Shown one piece after another: positions 12,754-24,169 of a DNA stretch of 64,000 nt. Origin of the DNA: Ichthyophthirius multifiliis (Eukaryota; Ciliophora; Oligohymenophorea; Hymenostomatida); NCBI RefSeq assembly GCF_000220395.1, contig NW_004086136.1, forward strand, positions 110,814 through 174,813, written 5' to 3'. The notes beneath the pieces were generated by a model. The model made no database searches, was not told the DNA's origin, and worked only from the letters and a program-made list of their open reading frames with translations. The number at the start of each line of letters is the position of its first letter. Position 1 is the stretch's first letter. The position numbers and the translations under genes were made by a program.

Positions 12754-14489
12754 ATGAGTGTAATATAAAAAAATAATATATTTAAATATAAAAAAAATAA
12801 TATATTTAAATATATAAAAAAAAAAAGTCATAATAAATCTCAAACAACACTGATAAAGAGCTCGTAAAAAATACCAAAAACAATAAGCATTAAAAAATAA
12901 AAAAAAATTAAAAATAAAACATAGGAAAAGCGATTGTCATAATAAAAGTTATTACAAAATTAAATAAACAAGTAATAAAAAACTGAAAAAAAAAATATAA
13001 AAAAAAATATATAAAAAGCTATGATAAAGAAAATGATTTAGATAGTGAAGAATACAATTTAGAAGAATCTAAATAAGAAAAACAGGAAAATATATAAGCC
13101 TTAAATTAACCTATATATAAATACTTTTAAAAAGAAAACTAACAATAAAGCCTTAATTAAATTGCAGAATAAGATAATAAAAATTCATTAAATAAATTTT
13201 AAAACTTTATTGAATAACATTAAATATCATTAGAGTTTTTCTGGGATTCATACCAAAGTCATATCAGTTAAGAATAATTTTGGCATTTTTGTGCATAAAA
13301 AGGTTTAAATTTTACACAAAATGAAAAACAAACTCTCTTATTATAATTATTAAATTCCCAAAATCAAATCACAATATCATAATTGTGTGCTAATGTTCCA
13401 TATTGGAAAGAAAATGAAAGCGCAATGATGGAATATATAAAATAAAAATCATTATAAGTAGCAAACTAATCATAAAACAAAGTAAAAAATAACTTTAAAA
13501 TTCAAAAAATGAATTAAAGACCAGTTAGTAGTCTAACTTAAATAAATAAACGAACAATATATTAATCTTAAAAATAATTTAAAATAAGTGAATAATTATT
13601 AAATATGTAAAAATAAATAATATATAATTTAAATTTTTTAAAAAAAAAAAATAATATAAAAATTAAGGGATATTTAGCATGAAAAACCACCAGCACCTAA
13701 TAAATCGAAATATTATCTTTTAAAATAAAAAGAAAGAGAAAAAGAAATAGATCGTCTTTTAAAACTTACTATAAGTAAAGGCAGAAATGAATTTGAATAT
13801 GAAATGCTAATTAAAATGGGAGAAGCAAATGAACTTTCTTAATAATTAAATAGTAAAATAACATATAGAGCATATAGAAGTGCTGTAAATTAAACAAAAA
13901 TATATATATATATAATTTTACATTATTAAAAATGCAAATATTAAATTAAGTAAGGAAATTTAAAAGTTCATATATATGAATTAGATAAATATTAAAAAGA
14001 TATGACTTTGGAAGATTTTTAAAGAGAATTTAATACATTGAAAAATAAATACAATGAAACAAAAAATCTTAGAATATGGGAAGTACTTAGTTAAAATAAA
14101 AAGTCAAAATAAAAAGATTTTACAAAATAAACTAAAGATGAAGAAAAAGAAACAGGTTAAATTAATAAATAAAAAATATAAAAAAATTATAAATAAAAAA
14201 GATAAAAATATAAAAATATATAAATATATAAATATATAAAAATATATAAATATATAAATATATAAATATATAAATATATATTTAAAAAGATAAAAGACAT
14301 TTGGGTAAAATAAATATAAATGCTAGGCATGAAGAATTAAAAGGTGTTTTATTGAAAACTATGGAATTGACAGTAATATTAAAAGAATAATTAGCAGTTT
14401 TAAATAAATAAAAAATTAATGTATGCTAACAAGGAAATAATGCAAATAAAATTTTTATAAACACAGTTAATCATTCATATTAAAATTGA
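12754..14489 (+). CDS. Unrecognised multi-exon protein (about 490 aa)
   Basis: Family not recognised. Introns are 13607-13667, 13885-13950 and 14156-14289, GT..AG. The N-terminal 120 residues are Lys/Asn/Gln-rich. A folded-looking part follows: ISLEFFWDSYQSHISQEQFW, HFCAQKGLNFTQNEKQTLLL, SQLCANVPYWKENESAM, which has the rhythm of an EF-hand-like helical domain without clear calcium ligands. After the first intron come HEKPPAPNKSKYYLLKQKER, ISKGRNEFEYEMLIKMGEA, a coiled-coil DMTLEDFQREFNTLKNKY, and a last exon LGKININARHEELKGVLLK. The N-terminal Lys-rich part has frame breaks near 12906 and 12986-12995 (an A10 run) that single added A's repair; the count does not close exactly, so one more indel may exist. 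Confidence 0.62.
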
Positions 14490-14505
14490 AAAAAACAAAT
14501 ATATA

Positions 14506-14507
<2 letters not shown>

Positions 14508-14540
<33 letters not shown>
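14508..14540. repeat. TA microsatellite
   Basis: Imperfect TA run in the 126-bp spacer between two convergent stop codons (14489 and 14616). Confidence 0.8.
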
Positions 14541-14548
<8 letters not shown>

Positions 14549-14615
14549 CATATTATATATAACTAAATTTAAATCATATTTTTTATAAATATTAATATTT
14601 TTTTATTTTATTCTT

Positions 14616-17303
14616 TCAAATATAATTTTATTATAAAATACTAATTCTTCCAAACAAATAAGAATTCGGAATAGTATTAAACTAAATATCCATTAATGGA
14701 ATTAGTCTAAACCCTTATCTAATACAATTAAAAGGAATAATATATTATGCAAACTTACTCTAATTTTCAGAATTTACCAAATAAACTTACAAAATGCAAA
14801 CTCAGGATTGCAAATTTAAAAATGAGCTTTAAAAGGGTAAATTTATGGATTAAAATTATTATCATTGATCACCTAAGATACAAAAATATTCGGATTTGCC
14901 TTTTAATCTATTTTGTTTCCTATTAAATTGACATAAATTTAAAAAGGGAATATTTTTTCTTCATCACCTGGTATTCTAATACTTTAAGCACTAATAATTT
15001 CAATCTAAATTTTAAGCATAATCATTTCAAATAAGATATTTTTTGATAAACATTAACTTTATAACATATTAGGTTTAAGTACATAACCTGATAAGTTATT
15101 TTATTTGAAAAATTATTAATAACAAATAAAAGAAATTTGTGCGTTATTAAAAAAATCAAAAGGAACAATTTGATAGCCTAACATTAAATTTTAAAGGAAA
15201 ATTTCATGTTTAAAATTATGAATTTTATTCTATTGAGAAATTTTTAATTATTATAAATAATTTAATTTTATTAATTTTTTAAAAAATCTTAATTTTTTTA
15301 AGAAAATAAATTCCATATAAAAAAATTCTAATATTTATCATTATATTTATTGTTTTCAATATTAATTTAATCATTATTTTTTTGAATAAATAAAGAAATA
15401 CATTTTTCTAATTAATTAGATATTATTTTTTTTGTTTTATTTTATTTTTTTTATTAGTTAGTTTCTTATAAACTACCTTTTATTAAAAAATTCTCTTTAT
15501 TATTATCTATAACTTAATTATTATTAAATAATACATTCGAACTCTTACTTTCTCTATTTACATTTATTAATATTTAATTAAATCCCTAGACATGATTAAT
15601 CCCATTATTTTCGTCATTTAAAAAACCCTTATCTAAAAGTAATCCGAGGTCAATAATTTAATCTATTTCTGAAGATATTTATTTTTATTTTATTTATTAA
15701 ATTATTTTCCTTTTACTTCCTTTATTAATATTTTCTTCTTCTTCTATTCTTTTAAGTTATTCTTTTTCTTCAATTTCCTACAGTTTTATTTTTTTAGCTA
15801 TTTTTTTTTCATATTAATAAATAATATTCGCAAATCTCCCTTCGCAACATAAAACCACTTTTCTCTTAAGTTAATTAGGGGAAGGTAATAGTTTCCATTA
15901 AAGAAAATCCTCAGGAATATAATATAAATTATCGACTAAAATACTTATTAATATTTCCGCGATTTTATTCTATTATTCAATATTATAGCATCTATTCTTC
16001 AAATATAATAATACAGGAAATTAACTTTTCTCAAATCCATATTGTTTTATAGCTTTTAGACATTCACTCAATAAAATAAACTCTTTTCTTTATACTCCTT
16101 AATATATAATAGGTTCATTATTTGGACCTTCCTCTGTTATTATTTCTATATATTTGCAACCTTTTTAAAACGCATATATATATGCTCTTGTATTTTCTTT
16201 TATATTAGAGTTTATATCATATAATAAATGTGTATTTTAAGAACTATATATATAATAATTTGATAAAGGTTAATCCATATTCTAATTTTTTTATATATAT
16301 TTATATATTATGTATGAATATATATTTTTACATCATTAAGTTATTATTTATTTGGATTAAAAATAAGATTATCATGAGAAAATATTAACTATGAAAAAGT
16401 TTAAAAATTAATAGATTTTTTTTCTTTTCCTTTATTAAACTTATTAAATTTTTAAATAATTTATTTTTCATTTAAATCTTCTCCTTATTCTTTTTCATAA
16501 AAAATGCTAATTTCTTTTGTAGTAATTAAACTTTTTAACATTGAATATTTCTCATAGAGATTTTTAAGTTCTTATTTTTCTAATAAAGCCTTACAAAGTT
16601 CAATAAATTACTTAAAACTTAATAAATTTTCAACACTAAATTTAATAAAAAATTTATCCAAATTCTCATTCTATATCTATATTTACAATCTCCTTAAAAG
16701 TTTCTTAGTTTCTTTTTAATTTAATTTCTTATTTTTATCTATATCTAATGTTAAAATAGCTTCCTTTATCCATTAATCATTTGAATTACTTTTTTTTTTT
16801 TTTTTTAACATGTATTTATTTATAACAACAACAAAATAAAATTAATACTTCTCTATATCTAATTCTGAACCAAATTCTTTCAAAAAGCATAATCCTTTCC
16901 AAAATTCCATTTTTTGATTTCTCTCATCAAATTCTAATACAAATTCTCTTTAATTATCTAAAACTAAACATAATAATCTGTCATAATTAAATTCATTCTG
17001 TGCACATATGTCTTCATTTAATGGTCTTTCATAAATATTTTTTATTTAATTTAAGTATATTCGAGAATCTTCATATTTTTTAGATTTAGAAAGCCATTAT
17101 AAAATCTAATAATTATCTTCTAAAAGATAAAAAAGGCAATAATGTTTATTTTTTCCGTTTTAAGTATATTTTTATATCTCTTGTCCATATATTAATGTAT
17201 TTATTGATTTATTTGTATCTATGCTATAAAACATTTACTAGTATTTATCCTAAAATAATTTTTTAGAACTTTTAATTAATGAGTTTAGTTGTTAATTATT
17301 CAT
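14616..17303 (-). CDS. Phosphoinositide phospholipase C homologue, probably inactive
   Basis: Order on the protein: PH-like region (residues about 20-140), EF-hand DIDKNKKLNQKE, X box starting NMDQPLSNYYIYSSQNTHLL, linker, Y box (GYQIVPFDFFNNAQ, LSGYVLKPNML), and a C2 domain (RIPGDEEKIFPFQIYVNLIG, NDNNFNPQIYPFKAHFQ, FAQYIIPFNCIRQGFRLIPL). This is the eukaryotic PI-PLC layout. The catalytic residues are missing. Both active-site histidines are glutamine: SSQNT for SSHNT and IIYQG for IIYHG, each a TAA codon. The calcium-ligand Asp in the ELD motif is Ile (YIEIITEEG). The Glu of LSLEN is Lys (LYLKN). The first intron is 16282-16331. A second, roughly 15250-15480, separates the X and Y boxes and its edges are unclear. 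One missing A at 14773-14775 breaks the C2 frame. It may bind lipids or inositol phosphates rather than cut them, as PLC-L/PRIP proteins do. Confidence 0.85.
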
Positions 17304-17538
17304 GTTTTTTTTTTTGGAAATAAAAATATTGCTAAATATTTATTTTTTTTATTGTTAAAATTAAATTATAATTTAATAAAAATATTTCACTTTTATTTAA
17401 AATACATATATTTTTTAACTAATTAAATTAATAGTTTTTAAAAGTCGATATATTTATAGAGATTTTACTAATTTCTATATTTAAAACAAAAAATTAGATT
17501 ATTTGATTCTCTATTTTAGTTTATACTATTTTAAAATA

Positions 17539-17626
<88 letters not shown>

Positions 17627-18243
17627 TATTCTATATTAATGATTGTTAATTATATTACAATTTAATATTTATAGAATATTTTATTGTTATAATATTATTT
17701 ATAAAAAAAAAAATTATATTGAATTATAGTTTGTATTTCATTAATTAATAAAATTTTTTGAAATTTATTATATTATTTTTATAATATACATATTTTTAAT
17801 TATTTCTTTTATTTAAAAGAGAGTTTATTAAATAATAACAAAAAAATATATTTATAAAAGTTATAAATAATATTATTATCAAAGTATATCAATAATATAT
17901 TTTAACTTACAATTACTTAAATTAAATAAAATATTTAATATAAATACACTTTATTTATATTATTTAAAAAGGTTTCAGAATTTAATTATTTTAATTAATA
18001 AAAAAAAATCGGTAAAAATTATTTTATAAAAAAATACTAAAAAATAATTAAATATTTCTAATTAATTTTTTATATAAATAAATTAGAGATAAATAAATAA
18101 TGTTAATTAAAAACATAGTATATATTATATTTATATTAAAAGAAAAAATATATATATATTATTATTATTATCACTATATATAATCTTATATAAGTATTTT
18201 TTATTAAATAAATAAATAATAATAAACAAAAAATTCAAAAATA
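17304..18243. other. Divergent intergenic region
   Basis: Spacer between the PLC homologue (leftward) and the small membrane protein (rightward), dominated by A/T and including the long TA run at 17543-17623. No coding frame seen. Confidence 0.55.
17543..17623. repeat. Long TA microsatellite
   Basis: About 40 uninterrupted TA dinucleotides, among the longest in the window. It is self-complementary and able to form a cruciform. Confidence 0.95.
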
Positions 18244-18705
18244 ATGAGTTCAACTTTTATATGGGGTATGTGTGCCGGATTTATTGTAAAAACAGTTTCA
18301 AATAAAGTAGCATACGTTATGTTTTGTTCACGTATAAAAAATAAATGAGATATAAAATATAATACAAAAATAAAAAAGGTCCATGGGAATACCCAAAAAT
18401 GATGTTATATGGAGGTATATTAGCATCATGTTTTGTAAATAAATTAAAAAAAAAAAAATATTTAAAATAAATCGTAAAAATAAAAAAAGGATTATGGTAG
18501 AAGATGGGGTTTAGAATAAATTTGTATTAATGAAGAAAAATTAGAATAAATTTGTATAAATTAAAATAACAAAAATTAGTATATATTATTAATTATTTTT
18601 AAAGGCAAAAGATAAGAACTTTAAGCATTAAAAGTTGGAGAAGAATTGAAAGAATCATAAAGAGAAATGTTTATGGAATATACAGTTAAAATGAATAATA
18701 TTTGA
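18244..18705 (+). CDS. Small membrane protein, 119 aa
   Basis: Three exons (18244-18331, 18379-18434, 18490-18705), introns of 47 and 55 nt, giving exactly 120 codons with TGA. The N-terminus MSSTFIWGMCAGFIVKTVSN has one hydrophobic segment, followed by CSRPWEYPKMMLYGGILASC with a second short hydrophobic stretch, then DYGRRWGLEQICINEEKLE and a charged helical tail LQALKVGEELKESQREMF. I do not recognise the family. The size, the short N-terminal membrane segment and the charged tail resemble accessory subunits of mitochondrial complexes, but that is a guess. A 26-nt GT..AG segment at 18579-18604 could be an extra tiny intron, though splicing it would shift the frame. Confidence 0.6.
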
Positions 18706-19511
18706 AATAAAAAATAAAAAAAAATATATATATTAGGATATAATATATATTTTTTCTTTATAATCATTATTATAATTTTTAAAAAAAGTATTAAATTTAT
18801 AAAATAAATACATTTATTTAATTATATATATTTAATTTTAATATATAATAAGAAATATTATTTTATCTTTTATTGATTTTTTATGTAATTTTTTTTATTT
18901 TTAAATATTTTCTAAAAAAAAAATTATCTTATTAGATTTATTTTGATTTTAAAGCGAATTTTATAATTTAGAATAAAATTATAAATGATTATATTTATAT
19001 AAAATAAGATTATTTTAAAATATAATAAAAAAATATTTTAAATAGTATTATATTATTATTATATCACAATATTAATTATATTCATAAATATATTATATAA
19101 TTATTTATTTAAAATATATAATAATGATATTAATTTATTAAAATATTATTTACATTAATATATTTTTAATATATAAAAATAGTAGAAATATTAATAAATG
19201 AAATAAAAACATAATTAAAAATAAATAATTTGAAAATAGAATAATAATATAATAAATAATTATATATATGTAAAAATAATCTTTATATTATAATAAAATT
19301 ATTAGAGTTTATTAATAATTTAATATAATTATAAAATAAAAAATATATAAAAAATATTTTTAAAAAATTATAAATATTAAACTTTTAATATAATTTTAAA
19401 TAATAAAAAAAAATTTAAATGTTTAAAAAAATATATATACATTCATAATAAAAAATAAATAAAATATATAAAAAAAAATATATTTTTTTTTTTAAATATA
19501 TAATAAAAATA

Positions 19512-19554
<43 letters not shown>

Positions 19555-19568
19555 TTAAATTAAAATAA
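18706..19568. other. Intergenic region with AAT microsatellite
   Basis: A/T-rich spacer. An AAT/TAA trinucleotide run lies at 19513-19553. No coding frame seen. Confidence 0.6.
19513..19553. repeat. AAT trinucleotide microsatellite
   Basis: About 13 AAT units just upstream of a start codon at 19569. Confidence 0.9.
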
Positions 19569-20805
19569 ATGAATAAATTATAGTTTCATTATTAATCTAT
19601 ATAATAAAATCAAATATAAATAAACAAACCTGAAACCTTAATAACATTATAAAATTTCAAATTCAATCCTTAAATTTTATATATTCATGAAAATTCAAAA
19701 ATAAGGATACATATAAAAGATAATAATACAGAATACAAGAGTTTATACGAAAAATCAGGGCCTCGTTTTTTCATAATATCGATTCCTGAATTAGGTTATG
19801 AAAGCATTCCTCTATATGAAAACGATTTTGATGAAATAGAAATTAATAAAGGATGTGAAATGGATATTTTATGTTTAAATTATATGAGTATAAAGGGTAA
19901 AATTATTATAATGTAGAAAATATAACTCAAGAAAACATAATGAAATAAGTGGAATAATAAGATGTAAATTAAAAACAAGAATAAAAAATTACACTAATAG
20001 AAAAAAACAATTTCTTTAAAAAAATTGATTAATTTAAATATTTTTAGAAACAAAGAAAATACTCAGAAGACGTAAATTAAATAAAGTTCGCAAAAATTTT
20101 AAATTTTTTAGTAAAGAGAAATAATAATAAATCTTTTGAAGAAAAATATGACTGCAATTAAATAATTTCAGAAGAGGACATAAACTAAACAAAAGATTAA
20201 TCTTTTTTTTCGTAAAAAAGAAATAATAGTTATGCTAATCTTACTTAAAAATAAATAATTCCTAAGAAAAAAAAAAAATTACCCCTTCCCAAAATAAAAC
20301 CTTCTCCTGCAAAAACAATTTATACAACAGCCGAAAGTACTAAATATTCAGACAATACCAAATAGTATTCATAAAAGGGAGATTTCGATTAAGAACACTA
20401 TAATATCGAAAAATTTTTGCTTTTTTAAGGACTCAAAAGAAGAGCTTCGACAGATTAAACAGTTTAGGAAATTAAATAAAGTAGTAAAGATAATTTTAAT
20501 AAAGGAATAAAAAATTTTAAAAAATAATATAAAAATTCAAATATTAATTTATTTAATAAAAATAATACTAAAATCAATATTTTTTAATTTGTTAAAAAAT
20601 AAAGCAATGTTTCCGTTTAGTGTTGGGTTGAATAATTATAAAAAATTGAGTCTGTTTAAAAAATTTAAGTTGAATAAATTAAAAACGATGTGTTTTTTAT
20701 TAATAATATTTTAAATTAAAGTAATTTTATTTTAAAATCTTTTTTTTATTTTTTTTATATTTTTAAGGATATTAAATCGAGTAGTTTATAGGAATTTCTA
20801 ATTGA
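19569..20805 (+). CDS. Protein with degenerate cupredoxin-like N-terminus and disordered tail
   Basis: About 396 aa; one 47-nt intron (20721-20767) just before the end. The first 115 residues look folded and beta-rich: LQNFKFNPQILYIHENSKIR, SGPRFFIISIPELGYESIPL, CEMDILCLNYMSIKGK. The arrangement of FNP..., an internal beta stretch and a final C..Y..(I)KGK recalls cupredoxins, where the last motif reads CxxHPxMKG, but the metal-binding His and Met positions are not kept. The rest is low complexity, rich in K, N, Q and S, with a Pro/Lys patch KKKKKLPLPKIKPSPAK. One frame break near 19895-19910 is fixed by adding one A, after which the length closes on a TGA. The cupredoxin idea is tentative. 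Confidence 0.55.
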
Positions 20806-21562
20806 TAATTTTTTATATTTTTTATTTTAAAATTATTTTGAGTTGTTTTTTTTTTTTTTTTTTTTTTTTTGTTTAAATAAAAAATTGTGTTTTAAAAAAT
20901 TTTAGTATTATTTTTTAGAAATATTTATTTACTTATATTTCTTATTAAATATAAATAAGTTATAAGATTATAATAAATATTAAAATTTTATTAATAATAT
21001 AAATAGTTTTTATAGAAAGCAAATCAAATATTTAATTATTTTAAAATTTGTTTACTTGTAATTTACATAATTTTAATTTTAGAATAAAATTTTAAATAAT
21101 TTTTTGGAATAAATATTTAATTTATATATATAAATAATTTATAAAAAAAAAGATAGTAAAATAATAAAGATATTGATAGAATAATCTTAAATATTATATT
21201 ATTAATGTTTAAGATAATTTTAAATTGTAAATAAAAAAACATATAATATAAAATATAATTTGTAAATACATATAAATAGTTAATTATCAGATATAAAATT
21301 TGTAATAATAAAATTATTATAAATATAAATATTAAATAAAATAATATTAATAATAAAATATAATATATATATTCAAATTAAAATTATATTATATTTTTTA
21401 AAAAAAAAAATTATATATATAAATAATTTAGTATTTTTATTATTTAATAAATAAGAAAAAAATAAAAAAAGAATAAATTATATTTTATATAATAATTATT
21501 TTTTTTATAAATAAAAAGAAAAAAATAATTAAAAATATTCAAAAAAAAAAAAAAAAGAAAAG
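20806..21562. other. A/T-rich intergenic stretch
   Basis: Begins with a T run of about 25 at 20846-20870 and continues as A/T-rich DNA. No coding frame supported. Confidence 0.55.
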
Positions 21563-21996
21563 ATGTTTAGCAATTTATAAAAAAAATTTCAAAAATTAGC
21601 ACTTTAATAATCTTAATTCAATTTAATTCCAAAAAAATATTATATTTTCCCCGAAAGTTCTTTTGGTGGAGTTTAAGCAAATGTAATAAAATATTTATTA
21701 AAATAATTTAAAAAAACAAATAATTAAAATTAAAGCCTGGGATAACAGCAAAAAGAATTATTAAATGTATTGGAGAAAGATTAAGAAAATATGATCCAGC
21801 AAGATGGGAACCAGTACCAATCACTTTTAAAACACATTTTAGAGATGAAAATGGTTTTTCAGATGTTGGTACAGCAGTTTAAATTCATGAAGCATTAGAA
21901 AAAGAATTTGGAATTGAAGTTAAAGATAGAAATGTATTAATTACTGACATAGAAACTGCATTTTATATTGTTATGAGTCACCATGATCCTCTTTGA
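21563..21996 (+). CDS. Acyl-carrier-protein-like protein lacking the carrier serine
   Basis: Two exons (21563-21682, 21736-21996; intron 53 nt) encode 126 aa with no frame break. The N-terminus MFSNLQKKFQKLALQQSQFN is basic and amphipathic like a mitochondrial targeting sequence. The second exon has the ACP helix pattern: PGITAKRIIKCIGERLRKYD, then ...GFSDVGTAVQIHEALEKEFG, then IEVKDRNVLITDIETAFYIV. In carrier proteins the helix-II start is D-S-L, with phosphopantetheine on the Ser. Here it aligns to D-V-G, so Val replaces Ser. The protein therefore probably cannot carry an acyl chain. ACP-type subunits occur in mitochondrial complex I, so a structural role there is possible; that is inference. 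Confidence 0.75.
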
Positions 21997-22518
21997 TTTT
22001 TTTTTTTTTATATATATATTTTTTTTTTTAGTAATTTTTTTATTTTTAGTTTTTTATAATTATTTTTTTTTTTTAATAAAAAAAAAAAAAATCATTAAAT
22101 TTTTTTTTTGTAATCTCTTTTTTTGTATGAGTAAAATAGTATATTTAAAGAAAAAAAATATATTTTAAATAATAATTAATGCTCGGAGCTTTTTTATATT
22201 ATAAAAATAAAGTTTTTAATAAAAAAATAGCGAATATTTCATATATAATTTGATAATAATATGGCTTAAATATTCATCAAAAAAAATTCTTTAAATTTAT
22301 GCTAAAGTATAAATTATCTTTGGAAAAAATAAATATTTTTTGTTTGTTTTATTTTATTTTAGAAAGTTAAATAATTTTATATCAAACAATAACAAAAAAA
22401 TGTTTATTTTTAATACGAAATAAATGAATAAAATAATTATTATATAATATTATATAAATAAAATAAAAAAATATCATAAAAATATTATTTAATAGAAAGA
22501 AAAAAAATACACTAATAA
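21997..22518. other. Spacer between convergent genes
   Basis: T-runs and A/T-rich DNA between the ACP-like gene and the kinase gene, whose stop codons face each other. No supported feature. Confidence 0.55.
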
Positions 22519-24169
22519 TCATTTTTTTTTTAATATTTACCAAAACTCATCAAACGTAATAGAATTATCATTATTTTTATCAAATTTTGTAAAAATAGAT
22601 TAAACCTCATCTTATTAAATATCTTATTAAACTTTTCTTAAAAGAGTTCCTAATTCATCGACACTTAATTCTTTATTTTTTCCTTATCATACCTAGCAAA
22701 CAATAATTTTAAGTCCACATTTTATTTTTCGATTGCATATTATAGTTTTTATATAACTTTCAAAGCTTTTTGCTCATTTTCATAATTATTTTAGGAAATA
22801 CAAGTATTAGAAGCATTAAAACTATAAATATACGTATATATTATAAATCAAATATTATTTATATGAATAAAAATTAATTATAAAAATAATATACTTTTTT
22901 TATACATTATTATCATTATTATCAATTTAAAGATAAGAATTAAATTCTCTAAAAGTAATAGTATTACTTTTATCAACATCAAATTTATTAAAAATAAATT
23001 CGATTTCAGCCCTTTCTAAATTAGGGTCAATGCTTTTCATTAATTCTGAAAATTCTTTAATTTCTACATTTTTATCTTTAGAAATATCCAACTATTAAAA
23101 TATTTCTTAAATATCAAATTTATTCTTATATATAAATTGTCTTTAAATTATTTATAACTTGCATTGCCTTATCTTCCATCTTTTCATCTTATATATTGAA
23201 TTTTTAAAAATAACCTTACAATAAAGGATGCTTATAGACTTCAGCCCATTCTAATCTTTACGATTCTTCCACTCTCAGGCATCTTCGAATAAAATCTTAT
23301 GAATTTTCAGAAACATTAAATTTATTAGGAAAGTCAATATTTTATTTCAAAATACTCTATACAAGAGCATATTCAGAATTTCCAATAAAAGGAGGTTTTC
23401 CATAAAGCATTTCATAATATATAAATCCTAAAGAATATAAATCACTTTTAGATGTCTATTTTTTTATTTTTTTTAAAAAAAAATAATAATAATATATATA
23501 TATATGTATTATATGTATATATAAAATAATATATTTTTTATATAATATTACATATTTTTCTCTTCTTAAAATTTAAGGAGACATATATAATGGAGTTCCC
23601 ACAACAGATGTTAATTGCTGTCTTTGGAAATTATCAACAGTCCTTGAAAGTCCGAAATCAGCCAATTTGTATATTCCATCTTTTATTAGAAGGTTCTCAG
23701 GTTTTAAATCTCTATGAATAATTCCATTTTTTAACAAATCTAAAAATCCACATAAAAGATTCTTTAGGATCTCCAAAGCTTCATCTTCATAAAAATAGCC
23801 TCTAAGCTTTAAAATTTTTCTCATATCTCCACCATCGCAACATTCTTATACTAAATAATAATTATTAGCAGTTTCTAAAACGTCTAATAATTCAACTACG
23901 TACGGGCTTTTTAACTTTTTTAGAATTTATATTTCATAAATTAGTCCTTTTACTAAATATTCATCAGATTAAATAGATTTCTTGTCTAATTATTTTATTG
24001 CTACTTTTTATCCATTTTCAATACATCGACCTTTGTATACTTTACCAAAAGCTCCTTAACCAATTAAATTAGATACCTCAATAGAGTATTTACCAACATG
24101 TTTTTCTTATATTTGTTACTATATATTTTAAACATTATTAAATTTAATATTTCATAAATAATTTACCAT
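22519..24169 (-). CDS. EF-hand (calcium-dependent) protein kinase
   Basis: A Ser/Thr kinase followed by four EF-hands, the calcium-dependent kinase layout of ciliates, apicomplexans and plants. Introns are 24119-24166, 23456-23551 and 22822-22894. The first interrupts the gene straight after the ATG. Kinase motifs: GQGAFGKVYKG (P-loop), VAIK (Lys), YEIQIL (helix C Glu), HRDLKPENLL, ADFGLS, then GTPLYMSPQILRREKY, where the usual APE Glu is Gln (TAA). All catalytic residues are present, so it is probably active. EF-hands: DISKDKNVEIKE, DVDKSNTITFRE, DKEKNKELSVDE, DKNNDNSITFDE. Two frame breaks are seen: one extra A near the LRQFIYKNKFD segment (about 23150) and one missing A at T-run 22676-22681. 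They cancel, giving about 477 aa. Confidence 0.9.

Noticed and set aside
14616-15240. A forward-strand protein across the C2 region (ISINGISLNPYLIQLKG...)
   Set aside because: The forward frame looks protein-like but ends quickly, while the reverse strand gives a clear PLC Y/C2 sequence.
17543-17623. TA run as a transposon end or telomere
   Set aside because: It is a plain dinucleotide microsatellite with no target duplication, and ciliate telomere repeats (CCCCAA/GGGGTT) do not occur in the window.
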